Assembly: GCA_036345935.2 (NCBI GenBank)
Contig: JADWOT020001504.1
Coordinates: 1 to 64,000, forward strand
Source of the DNA: Taenia hydatigena
Taxonomy: Eukaryota; Platyhelminthes; Cestoda; Cyclophyllidea; Taeniidae
Reading direction: 5' to 3'
DNA length: 64,000 bases
Shown here: piece after piece, positions 39,201 through 50,000 of the stretch
How the letters are laid out: every line of letters begins with the position of its first letter
How positions within the stretch are numbered: position 1 is the stretch's first letter
Notes under the pieces: generated by a model
What the model saw: only the letters and a program-made list of their open reading frames with translations
Told to the model about the DNA's origin: nothing
Database searches by the model: none
Position numbers and translations under genes: made by a program

Positions 39201-40847
39201 TACCCAGTCTATTGACTAGCTGCTCTGACCACACCCAACTGTCCTCTGATCAATCTCCATGATTGGCTCTGACACGATCAAATTGTCTATTGCCGTACCA
39301 TATTATTCTTGAATAAAATTACGTGGCACGCAAAATATTAGACTTTTCGCTTACAAAAACATTTGGATTATCATTAGGCATTCATTTTTAATGCTATGTA
39401 CAGTTTCAGGAAACTTGAAGTTAACGAATGCATTGCAGCGGCTGCACAAGTTGCCGGCACCCCAACCCCAAATTTCATAGCTTCGTCGCATACCACTTTA
39501 GTGATAAATGCTTTATCCTTCCTTCCTAATGTTTGTGAGACTCTAAGCAAATTTCTTAATAGATGATACTAGGCACCTGTTACCAACGTTGTTTCTGAGC
39601 GATCATCTTTGTGAGGCCGTGCCCACTGAAATCAGTGTATCTTTAAGGTTTATCAAAATGTCTTTCAAATTTTTGACGCATTCCCTAGGTATTTCCTGAT
39701 GCCGACGATTAGATTTCTAACATGACTGCAATAAAACGATAATAAGCGAGTTCTTTCGGTCTTTAATGGATTTATCTCCATCGATACTTACGTGCCTAGT
39801 ATCAGCAAATGCAAGATCCCAGGTTTTTCAAGCCGCGCCTCTAAATAGTATGTGCAAGCTTATGCGATCAATTTGCGTTAGAATGCGTGGTGTCTGAGGC
39901 TCAGCTGATCATCAAAGAATAAAGTATCTATGCACTTCTTAATAAGCTAATGCCTTAACTCTTACCTCTATTGAAAGTTTTGTGCCAAATCTCTGTAAAG
40001 ACTGCGGTAACACGAGTTGATTCCTAATTCCATCTAAGGCTTGTGGCAAGTTCTCGTTCTGTGAGGAGATTATTGGTACTCATTGCATCGAAGAATGTTG
40101 GATCTCTCACACCCTGAGTAACAAAATGGGAAAAATATGAGGTGACATTTCATGAAACCGCGCTTTTCGTTAGCGTTTTAGCAGGACATTGCATTTTACA
40201 CTCGAATACTCAATTATATGAGCTAAGATCCTTCATTTGAGACTTCTTTTGCAATGGCTGGCCCTTCATTCAAGTCATCGCAATAACAGCCCTGCTAGCA
40301 CAGTTCCTTGCTACCAATGGACTGCATCGCGTCATGGTTTACATATTTGTAGTTCGCTCATCAGCATACTCTTTCCAGCTTACGAGAGCATAGCAGTAGA
40401 TTATTAGCAACTACTGTTCTTTATGGAAAGAATGGTTTCTCCTGCAGGCTATTGCAATCAATTCGCAAAACAGCTAACAGCGGTAAGCGTTTGATTTCAT
40501 AATTTAATGGTGGTTAGGAGACGCAGAAGCCGGGTTGGATGACTCGCATACTTAGGTCGCAGCTTTACTGATGTGAAGGTGTAATATTATGTATTCAAAT
40601 GCAAGAAGATTGCAGTACTCTTTATTTGTGAGTGATAAGATTCAGTTTGAACTTTTCGAGGAGAAAATTCCATAGTATTTGTGTTTATCGGTTGATACCA
40701 CATGGAGCTGTGGCGAATCCCGCATTCCAAATTGCCTCATCCCATTTTGAATTCTTCGCTTTCGTTGTTTCTGTTCACCGCATTTTAAAATCGGCTGCTA
40801 TGTTTATTTGGGAAACGCTCAAGTGAATTGATGCCTTCCGAATTCGG

Positions 40848-40895
40848 TGTGCTCTTTTTTAGACATTTATGGAAGAAGAGTCCACGCTTTCAAGC
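40848..40895 (+). repeat. Dispersed repeat family B, copy 2
   Basis: It contains TTCGGTGTGCTCTTTTTTAG followed by ATTTATGGAAGAAGAG, aligning with the copies near 39.2 and 60.4 kb. The copies diverge quickly outside this core. Confidence 0.4.
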
Positions 40896-42993
40896 AGGTC
40901 AATGGATCGTTGGTCTAATCACGCCTTCCTGATCCCTGGCTCATTTCTTTGCCAACCACAATGCCCTCATGCATAACTGTGTTACCTTCATGACATGCGG
41001 ATTTCCCCGGATGCCATATTTCTTTTGCTACATTATTGGTGACTCAAAATGTGCGTCTGGCAAAATATGCAGTGGCTTGGATTATCAACAGATACGCGGG
41101 TGTAGTGCTACGACTAAAATTTAAATTGAATGCAACAATTTGAGAAGCCGATGCCAGTATTCCATCAATTAGGACGAATAAATTAGTGAATCACGAAACC
41201 TTATCACTACATGAATTTATTAATGATTTATTAAGTAAATTCAACAGTTGTTGTGCCAATGTCGTTCCATGATGTTGAAGGTGAGGCTATAAAAATATAG
41301 TTGGTTCTATCAGGTGGCGGTCGGAATGCTACTCTGCTACAGGGCAATAAAGCTGATCAATCGCAAGTCTTTACGAGGTATAGCCCAAAGGTGTGTGCTT
41401 GAGTCTTCTTTGTAAATGGCAATTGGAATGCGCAATTGACGCAATGTAGTGATAGCTGTTTGAATAGTTGGGCTTTCCATTGAAGGGCTAAAATGCAAGT
41501 GTGGATAAAAAGGATGTGTAGAGACTCCATAAAAGCGAATCGAACGGCAGTCGCTCAAAAGACAATGCAGCTGGGTGGTTGATTTAGAGCAGAATTAAAC
41601 AGGTGATTGATTGAGAACAAAATGAGTAACGCTATAAACTGTTTAATTAAAGAACAAGTGAAACATAAATAGGCATGCAGGTGGGCAAGCATGGACTTTC
41701 AGTGTTGCGGGTCTCTTTAGACACCAAGGCCTCACCATCAGCGAGAGTCGTGGCTGTTGCATCTTTCAAATTTCCTTCTGCACAAAGCAGGTCCTCCAAA
41801 ATGCCCAAATTTGCGAAATGCAGCATTTGTTGCATTTCCGATGCATGAGCAACCAATATTAGAGCAAAAGTAGAGGCCATGAGAAACAGAATTCATTTTG
41901 TACTTACCTGATGAGAGATTGCTTCTGAAATGGTATGTTAACAAGTAAATTATAAAACGGCTCTCTCAACGTTTAAAAGAGAACCTTCAAAGATTGCCAC
42001 TTCTACCTCATCGATAATGCATGCGCCATTTACGGACATAAAATGAATTCTGCACTATGGAGGGTCTCGAAACACATTTCAATTGGAGATCCTGTATGTT
42101 TGCACAAGTGTTTAATGGTACCTGAAGAAGTAAGGCTACAGAGAAGTGCCAAGCTTGCATAAGCTCTAGTAGAACTGAATAATCGACTGCATAATGAGGA
42201 GAATTAGGCATGATTTTGAAGCACATCACCATCCCAATTTCATGTCAAAGCCAAGATGATGCTTGAAGAGATGTCTGGAATGGAGTTTAAGTTCCCTCAG
42301 TACCTAAGTGGAGAGAGATCACTTAGAGACAAAAAGGATTCGCTTTCCACCGTTCTACCACAGCCATGCTGAAAATCGAGTCATCAAGCTAAGAAAAAGC
42401 CTGATGGATGCACCAAGACAAGACAATCAATAGACGGCCTATTACTAAGGACCGGTCTAATATTATCCTAAATGTTGGGATGAATCAAAGCATTCTAACG
42501 AAAAATTAGAATCCGGAATTCCTTATCGTGCGTAGAATTAAAATGACCCTCCGGGTATCAACGCAGCCTTAATACGATCAAAAATGCCATGGCGGTGGAT
42601 CCGAAGACAGTGCATAGCGATCCGAAGTGAAGAGATTTTCGTTAGCAGTTGCAATTAGCATTGGCGGCAGAACGTCGGTTGCACCGATGCATCAAAACAA
42701 GCGCAGTGATTCCTCGAAAGGGTAAAAACCAAAATAATTTGATAATGCAAGTGACGAGACATATTCACAGAATATGGGTTGGAACTTATTAAGCTGTACT
42801 GGTCAATCGATAGGATTTACGGTGGGAGTGATACATAAGATAGTTGGAAAGACCGAGTGGAGATGTGGATGATTCGTGAAATCGGTGTTAGGAGGAGTTG
42901 TGCTGACACGATAGTGCATAGCAAATTCGGGACAGAGGAACTAGATCAAAACGCAACGGATGGAAGCTGCCGACGGAAAGACCTAGAAGTAGA

Positions 42994-43066
42994 ACCGGTG
43001 TGGCCTAGTGGATGGGGCGTCTGCCTCCTAAGTAGAAGATTACGGGTTCGAGTCCCGTCACCGGTG
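42994..43066 (+). tRNA. tRNA-Arg (anticodon CCT)
   Basis: A well-formed 73-nt cloverleaf. The acceptor stem ACCGGTG/CACCGGT has seven perfect pairs with discriminator G. The D stem is GCCT/GGGC with one T-G pair. The anticodon stem TCTGC/GTAGA encloses loop CTCCTAA, so the anticodon is CCT and reads AGG (Arg). The variable loop is AGATT. The T stem ACGGG/CCCGT encloses TTCGAGT, giving a consensus B box GGTTCGAGTCC. No intron is present and CCA is not encoded, as expected in eukaryotes. A TTTT run about 28 nt downstream could be the Pol III terminator. It lies about 1.2 kb upstream of the U1 snRNA gene on the same strand. All structural elements support a functional gene. Confidence 0.95.
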
Positions 43067-43484
43067 CTTTGCTGGCGACTTCAATAATCCAATCGTTTTC
43101 CTTTCGGTGACGTTGGTGAGTATCCAGTCCCTCAAGGAGGATACTTACCCTGAATTCGTGTGGCCTCTTTAATAATCACTGCGCCGTAAAATTTGTCATG
43201 AGCCAACTCGCCTACTCGTTCCAAGTACATCAACGCCAAAGTGGGAATGAGATCCATTGCTCTCAAGACATAAGAACGCTGCACTTTTCCTCGCTAATGC
43301 TGTGTGTGGTGCTAATCACACATTTATGTATTCATTTCAATGCCCAGATGCTCGATTCTTTGCATAACTAACTGATGAGCATTTCGAAATCTTTTTCTCC
43401 AACTTAAAGCAATTCAGAATGCATAAAATGTGCTTGCATTCATAACTCGAATTTCCGATTCGATACCTAAACAATGAAACATTG
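43067..43484. other. Spacer between tRNA-Arg and the inverted-repeat element
   Basis: About 420 bp in which I see no gene or repeat. It includes the likely Pol III terminator of the tRNA at about 43094-43097. Confidence 0.5.
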
Positions 43485-43971
43485 CCTGCAGCAAGGCGGT
43501 GTATGGAGAATGATGGAAACGGGTTTCATTTTCTCACTCATCAAGAATAGAGGCCGACACACAACTCATGGAGTCAAAAAGCTCGACATACTCTGTTGCC
43601 TATTTTGCCGTTAATCCCTGTTGTTTCCATTCTACCATTAATAGGCTTATTTAAAAGCCATGAAATTTGAGAGGGAGATGTTTGATTTGTGTGCAGCCAA
43701 AACCGGCAAACCACTTAAGCTGTAACCAGCATCAAGTTGACGGGTCATGTAAGGGTGGAATTTCATACTGCCTGCAATACTGCGCAGGCATCGTTAAGAG
43801 AACATATTTGTTTGATGATCTCCCAACTTCTTGTTTAACTGAGCCTTACCTACTCATTGGCATGATTTTTCGAATTTTGTGACTCCATGAGTTGTGTGTC
43901 GGCCCCTATTCTTGATAAGTAAGAAAATGGAACGCGTTTCCATCATTCTCCATACACCGCCTTCCTGCAGG
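43485..43971. mobile_element. Inverted-repeat (MITE or foldback-like) element
   Basis: Two 91-bp arms, 43485-43575 and 43881-43971, are inverted copies with six mismatches and no gaps. They flank a 305-bp centre. Both arms begin CCTGCAG at the outer end and finish GAGTC at the inner end. The centre has no transposase and only a chance frame (43667-43882). The long imperfect arms and small size fit a non-autonomous inverted-repeat transposon or foldback element. I saw no convincing target-site duplication and no second copy in the window, so a local inverted duplication is the alternative. It ends 284 bp before the U1 gene. Confidence 0.6.
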
Positions 43972-44254
43972 CACTTCAACATGACATGTCACTTGATACG
44001 CGAGACACACAGGAAGCGAGACAGAATGTACTACTGAAGTGGAAAAGTAGGTTTGCATAGACAGCGGGTAGGTGCGTGAGAAGAAGGAGAGGAGATACGG
44101 GAGATGATGCAAATTGGCGCAAGAAGGAGCAAGCGCATGAGTGTAGGAATGCGCAATGTAGCAGAAGTGTGAGGTGATGCTCAGTTTTGGCAAAGTAGGG
44201 TAGAAGGCGCAAGCTGTGGTCTCAGAGGGGGTTTGGTGTGAGTGGCAGCGCCGC

Positions 44255-44410
44255 AAACTTACCTGGCGCCGGGTTCAGGGTGATCAGCAAGGCTCTGACC
44301 CCAGGTGGAGGCTCAGCATTGCACTCCGCTGTGTTGAAGCCTGTGACGGACTCTAATCGGGTTCGCTCGGGTGCATAGTTTTTGCCAGTGGGGAGCCCCC
44401 GGGCATCCCT
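44255..44410 (+). ncRNA. U1 spliceosomal snRNA gene
   Basis: The complete set of U1 landmarks is in the right order and spacing. The 5' end is AAACTTACCTG, whose ACTTACCTG (nt 3-11) is the exact complement of the consensus 5' splice site. Stem-loop 1 carries GATCAGCAAG at nt 28-37, the U1-70K loop position; the usual motif is GAUCANGAAG, so there is one G-to-C change. Stem-loop 2 carries a perfect U1A loop ATTGCACTCC at nt 64-73, closed by CAGC/GCTG. The Sm site ATAGTTTTTG is at nt 121-130, followed by a 3' stem-loop of GGGGAGCC type. The length of about 156 nt is close to the 164 nt of human U1; the exact 3' end is approximate. U1 snRNP recognises 5' splice sites in the nucleus. Everything from nt 14 through 295 bp past the 3' end is repeated inverted at 46578-47015. 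Confidence 0.93.
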
Positions 44411-44705
44411 TTGAAGCTCCTCCTCTCCTGCATTGGCGTTGCCGCTGGTTGTGTGGTTCGCCGCTGCTCTCTGCGTGAAGACTCAAGCATGAGAGACTTC
44501 GAATCTTTCTAGTAGGGACGCCGCTTATAGGGGCTCCTCTGTTAGGAATTGCTGAACAACGGTTGTCTTAGAAGAGCTAAACGAATTGTGTTTTAATCAC
44601 CATGGGCGAGGGAGAGGTGTTTCCATTAGTTTGACCCCATTTAATCATTTTACCTTCAACTTTCAGGCATGAGGCTCATTTGGGACAATGCAGTTAATAG
44701 CGGGA
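44268..44705 (+). repeat. Left arm of the U1 inverted duplication (438 bp)
   Basis: It is identical by eye, without gaps, to the reverse complement of 46578-47015. It covers U1 nt 14 to the 3' end plus about 295 bp of 3' flank. The outer edge falls inside the U1 gene and the inner edge falls in unremarkable flank. There are no terminal TG/CA dinucleotides or flanking duplications, so it looks like an inverted segmental duplication and not a transposon end. Confidence 0.9.
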
Positions 44706-46577
44706 ATAAGGAAGCTTTTTATTTGCAGCACTTTGCCACTTACAATAGGATTAATGACGGCATTAATTCTGAAAGAAACTGACAATGAGCCGCTCTCAAC
44801 ATGAGACACTACACAATCGCCCACTAGTCAGCAAATGCTCTGATTCGCACTAGAACCGCCCCATTTTGCTGCTCTTTTGGCAATGCTGAGGTGTGTAATT
44901 TCGCTACTAGCCGCGCTGCACAGAAAAATGTTCTCAATCCAGAGGAATGTCAATTCGATGCGAAGAGTGTCTGCTTCGTGCGCTTTGCGAGGATGTATGG
45001 GTGCACCTGACGCGGATGACGCACATACAGGAGGCTAGTGCCTGAGTAATGGCAGGTCGACGACGCCTGAAAACAGTCAGCCCTGGCCTAGGAAGGACGT
45101 TTCGTTGACTGGCGAAGAGGACGCATGTGGTCATACGAGCCTGCCCCCCAACAATCTTGGCAAATAAATGAACCAATAACAGTGGTAAGAAAAGCCAGAG
45201 ATGGCCTCAGTATGCCCCTTCCACTGCTACAAAGTAAAAATTTCGCGTATTTTGATGACTGTTTTAAATCACCAGACCAGCTATTGAATCATCTACACCT
45301 CTATTCTTCACTTGCCATTGATGCACCGACTGGGTGTCGGACATCGACTGCAGCTTTTAGTGATGCTCCTTTCCGTGAAAGGCAAAGAGAAGAACGCAAA
45401 GCAGAGAGCAGCGACGAACCACACAACCAGTGGCAACGCCAATGCAGGAGCGGAGGAGCTACAAGGAGATGTCCGAGGGCTCCTTACTGGCAAAACTATG
45501 CACTATGAACTACCGCAATTTGCGTTTACATAACTCAATGATAAATTCCACTAATTTATGTGTCAGCATTGCAGCATGATGCTCCATGGTTGCCGAATGG
45601 GACAATTATTTCATAAATGTGAACATCTATCCAGGGAAGTTCTAACTGAATGAATTTTGATAATCACTGCTGATAATCACTGGATGAAATCCAGCCTTGG
45701 GCCCATTGACACCTGCTCATTAGGAGGCATAGCCAAGTTTTGTCGACGTCATTTGCAGAATTAGAGTATGAATACGCAACGTTGTAGAACGGTCGATGAC
45801 ATCGATTTGACCCTGCTCATGACGGTATCGCTAAAGCAACTGATGATATGCACATTTTTTGTGCCTATATTTAATTCACTCAAAGGACTCTTATCCAAAA
45901 GTCCTCAAATCTAATGCGATTTGAGCAAAACCAATTCAATGTAGTGAAGCTAACGTAAGGTAAACCGATGAGTAACACACGGCTAAATGTTGACTGTTGC
46001 ATTACAAAGCACTGGATGAAAATAGTGTTAAATTTGGAAATGGAGAGTAAAGAGGCTGCTGTTAAATCAGACAAAAGCTGCTTACTAGCTGAGACTCCTG
46101 ACAGTACGGTGTGTGCAGCCTATGTGATGTTAATCCCATCTGATCCACGTCAATTCAATGCCACGTTGTCATGATAATTTAACCTGATCCGGTATTTTCG
46201 CATTGGAATGCTTAGGATCCGATCAAAAGAATTGACAATACTCTATTCGACTAAAATTTGGCACAGCACAACTAATTGTGCATTGCACTGCCCGGCAAAG
46301 TGGCGCAATTCAATAGCTCATTTAGAGGTGCTGATCAAGGAGGTCTCAATCCATTCAAATAGAAGGTCGCCTTTCGCCATTCTACATAAGAATAAAGTTG
46401 TGCCAATTGAGGTAATGCTCATTTTGTGAGATCTACCTCAATTTCAAGCATTTTAATATATTTGGATGCATTTGACCAAATAGACGACAATTTGATGTGA
46501 ATTAAAAAGGTCCAGTCAAATGAAATGTATCAAATTGTATGTAATCTACCATACAGCGCACAAACTCGTTTTGGACA
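44706..46577. other. Spacer between the U1 inverted arms
   Basis: A 1872-bp spacer that contains a diverged minus-strand U1 3'-half relic (45395-45503). Open frames overlapping that relic (45125-45508 on +, 45308-45493 on -) run through noncoding RNA sequence and are chance. No transposase, reverse transcriptase or other gene is recognisable. Confidence 0.6.
45395..45503 (-). pseudogene. U1 snRNA relic, 3' half plus flank
   Basis: Read on the minus strand from 45503, it starts at GTGCATAGTTTTGCC (the U1 Sm site with one T lost). It continues through a damaged 3' stem-loop and about 70 bp of the 3' flank seen in the two 438-bp arms. It differs from the arms at about ten of 102 positions. The U1 5' two-thirds is absent, including the splice-site sequence and the U1-70K and U1A loops. 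It has the same orientation as the right arm. It is older than the identical arms. Confidence 0.8.
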
Positions 46578-47015
46578 TCCCGCTATTAACTGCATTGTCC
46601 CAAATGAGCCTCATGCCTGAAAGTTGAAGGTAAAATGATTAAATGGGGTCAAACTAATGGAAACACCTCTCCCTCGCCCATGGTGATTAAAACACAATTC
46701 GTTTAGCTCTTCTAAGACAACCGTTGTTCAGCAATTCCTAACAGAGGAGCCCCTATAAGCGGCGTCCCTACTAGAAAGATTCGAAGTCTCTCATGCTTGA
46801 GTCTTCACGCAGAGAGCAGCGGCGAACCACACAACCAGCGGCAACGCCAATGCAGGAGAGGAGGAGCTTCAAAGGGATGCCCGGGGGCTCCCCACTGGCA
46901 AAAACTATGCACCCGAGCGAACCCGATTAGAGTCCGTCACAGGCTTCAACACAGCGGAGTGCAATGCTGAGCCTCCACCTGGGGTCAGAGCCTTGCTGAT
47001 CACCCTGAACCCGGC
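46578..47015 (-). repeat. Right arm of the U1 inverted duplication (438 bp)
   Basis: The reverse complement matches 44268-44705 over the full 438 bp with no difference that I could see. The match stops at 47015, which corresponds to U1 nt 14. Sequence beyond it bears no resemblance to the 5' end or promoter side of the left copy. Confidence 0.9.
46873..47015 (-). pseudogene. 5'-truncated U1 snRNA copy
   Basis: This is the U1 body from nt 14 to the 3' end on the minus strand, identical to the plus copy. The first 13 nt, including ACTTACCTG that pairs with 5' splice sites, are replaced by unrelated sequence (GATGCCTTCTT just upstream). The U1A loop and Sm site are intact. Without the 5' end or its upstream promoter it should not act as normal U1, so it is called a pseudogene. 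A transcribed variant U1 with a different 5' end cannot be excluded. Confidence 0.85.
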
Positions 47016-50000
47016 AAGAAGGCATCATGCTGTCAGTTCAGCACGCGGTATCTTTAAATGGATGTGACGGCTAGCACCATGATTAAGCAACCACGTGAAT
47101 TTGAATAGCATGGTGAACAAAATGATCAGATGAGATGAAGTCTGTGGTAGGCAGCAATATCGTTGAATGGATTCAAGTTACATCTGTTGGTGCGTCTGAA
47201 GTCCTTTGCGTCGTGTCTTTGCCTTGTCGACAGAACAGTGAAGTCTCCCTCTGATTGTTTACATTTGTCTTTAAACATAGTAGGGTCGTTTGATACACGT
47301 TACAATGCAAGTGGACTAAAGAATCGCCAGATAAGAAGTATTCTGAAAAGCTTTTCTATGGGGCTGGACTCGTATCAAGTAAAGTAGGCACTGACATAAA
47401 TTTAGTAGCTGCCTTCTGGATTCTAGGAACTTATGTTGTTAAGGTAGACAGGAAATTCAGAAAAAAAACGTTTTCACATCTTTATAATGGTTAAGTATTA
47501 GGCGAATTATCTGAAAGATAAATACATGGAGTTGCATTGTTTTATGAGCTGAAGGCAAGCAAAGGAAGTCTACGTGATGTTATTACTTGTAAAGTTTGAT
47601 GCAAAGTAATATATTAAAATTGGATGAAAACAAAATGGTGTTGTTTCTTTGTTGCTTTACAGTAAAGAACCTTGTCCCTAAATATGATAACGTCAACGAC
47701 CTTGAGAAGATCATAATGTCACGCTGATAGGACGCAATCGCGAAGCAAACGTGGGCAATAAAAAGAAAACTATGTGTATGCGGAGTGAGAGCCAAATGGG
47801 TTTAAAAACAGGAATGCTATAGCACAATGCTGCAATCTTTGCTAAATAATATTCGGAAAGCAGTTGAGTATTTGTAGCGTGGATAATAATGATGAGGTGC
47901 AATGGAGAAAGAGGATTGTAGAAAATAAGTGCGGTAGTTTGGGAAGTGCGGCGAAGATATGAAGGAATAGGGGATGACTATGTAAAAAGCTAACAAAATA
48001 TGCTTGCTTTAGACCAGCATCTGGAAAGAATGGGCTGACTACCAAATGAGGAATAAACATGCACATTTGCAGGAAACTGGGATTGACATAGAGACTACTT
48101 TATGAAAAGGAGAACGATGAAGAGTCCATTGTTATGGATGATTTGATAGGCCTGAAAGGAGAAAGAAAAGGAGATGAGGAAGAGGAGGGGAATTTCACCT
48201 GCATAACCTTATGCTTCAAAGACTGCTGGAGCGTCCCGAGACTTTCTTAAAGCAAAAGAAGGCATAATACTAGTGTAATACTTATGTTCTTTAAGTATGC
48301 TTTGCAGGCCAGAGGAGGGAAAACAATTTGAACCTGGTGGCGGAGCGGCGTGGCAACTCACAAGAGCGTGATTTACCCCCGTCCTAAATTCTCGTACTAG
48401 GCCTCGCTATAATATCTATCTCCTATAATAAATCTGTCGAAGCGTGTTCGACTTTTAATAACATGGGCGATTAGAAGGAAGAGGAGGAATGCTCTACAAC
48501 TAGGACTGAATGCATGCATATTCAGCAAGCAGAAGGAACAGAGCTGCTGGAATGGCTTGGAGGCCAGCCTACCTTGCTAAGGCGACATGGCCACCTAAAG
48601 GACCGTAATCGAAACCGGCAGTCAAGCACACAAAGCATTACACAGCTCTTCTCTTAATTTGAGTGTCGTCTCCGACGCTTCCCTTAGTAAGCCTCCCACG
48701 TTAACTATCACAACGTAATGAGTACTGGAAGAAACACCCACGGGCTAACAGTGCCATTCATCGAAATTGGAACGCAACTGAGGAGATGCTAGACCACAAT
48801 GTCACCGATTCCTACTGACACTTCGACTGAACTTAGAGTTGGGCCTAGTTTGGGAACTAAATTTGGAGAAAGAGGTTGTGCGGAGCATCAGCTTGTCCGT
48901 GGGGAGACATCAGTACATCGGTCCCCTTAAGTAGGTGCATTAGAGAAATCTTTGCAGCGAAACTTTCGCAGTTCATTCACAGGTAGTGTCGCTTCAGTTG
49001 CTAGTAGCTTTCTTGCAAAACACAAGGATGGGGCAGTTGCCAAAGGAAGATACTGTCGTAGCCATTCTGTTATGCGATGACAGAGATTCCCACATCTGCA
49101 GCACAAGCACTTCATTTGCACAGCAGAAGTTTGGCAGAAGCGGCATAGATTGGAATTGAAACTTATTGCAGTTGAAATCCGCCCTCCGCTGCTACCAATG
49201 TGGCGTCTCAAGACGTCCTCAAAGGCAAAAGAAGGCAAAATACAAGGCCAGAATATATGTATTTGATAGACAGAGGGAAGGGGCTGCTTGGCATGGCTCG
49301 GAGATCAGCTTATTCGGCTAGGGCTAAACAGCCACCCAAGTGAACGTAAAAAGCTGGCTGTCAAACAAACAATGGACCATCATACCTGCAGTGGAGCTGG
49401 AGTATTTGATTTCCAGATTTGAAGAGGAAGCGATATTTGAAATTAGTAAATAAGAAATATTGTTGTCAGACCCTAATTAAAGACAAAATTTATAAAAAAA
49501 TGCGAACAACTTAAAATTTTTACTAAACATGGGCACGTGCATGCAATAACGATAGATTTCTATTAAAAATTTCTACGACTTACTCATTTAGCCGTGTATA
49601 AATCACGCATCATTTTAAAATTAAAACAAATTAACATGATACTTGTAATATCTGAGACACAAGTTCACTTCAGATCGCATATTTTCTAAGCAAAACAAGA
49701 TCTTGAGTCAAGCGATTCGCTTAGCAGTTTCGAGGTCACTAGCGGTAACCGCTTCTTGCTCCGTTAGTACTTTGCATCCGTTGATACGCTTAAATGCCAT
49801 GATTTTGTTCAAAATTGGCCATATTTATTAAAAATTTATCTGAAATACTGAAAATCGCTCAATGAAAATGACCGTGAGGGATATGAATTTTTGCAACGTT
49901 GTATCGCATCTGACAGGAGCATAAGTTGCTAAACAGGGACTCTTTGGCGATTACTTCAGAAACTGAATGCTGCCTTTGGCATTACGCCGCACTTAATTTA

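Larger units (their letters stand above)
38413..42993. other. Noncoding region with repeat fragments
   Basis: No gene is recognised. Two diverged copies of a short repeat, TCGGTGTGCTCTTTT followed by an ATTT..GGA.GA pattern, lie at about 39155-39200 and 40848-40895. Minus-strand frames at 41337-41558 and 41647-41880 are unremarkable and of chance length. Confidence 0.4.

Noticed and set aside
45125..45508. 127-codon open frame on the plus strand
   Set aside because: Its C-terminal part runs antisense through the U1 3'-half relic. It has no domain and its length is within chance for the window.
44268..47015. Reading the 438-bp inverted arms as terminal inverted repeats of a DNA transposon
   Set aside because: The arms contain U1 snRNA sequence. 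The outer ends cut into the U1 gene, there are no target-site duplications, and the spacer encodes no transposase.
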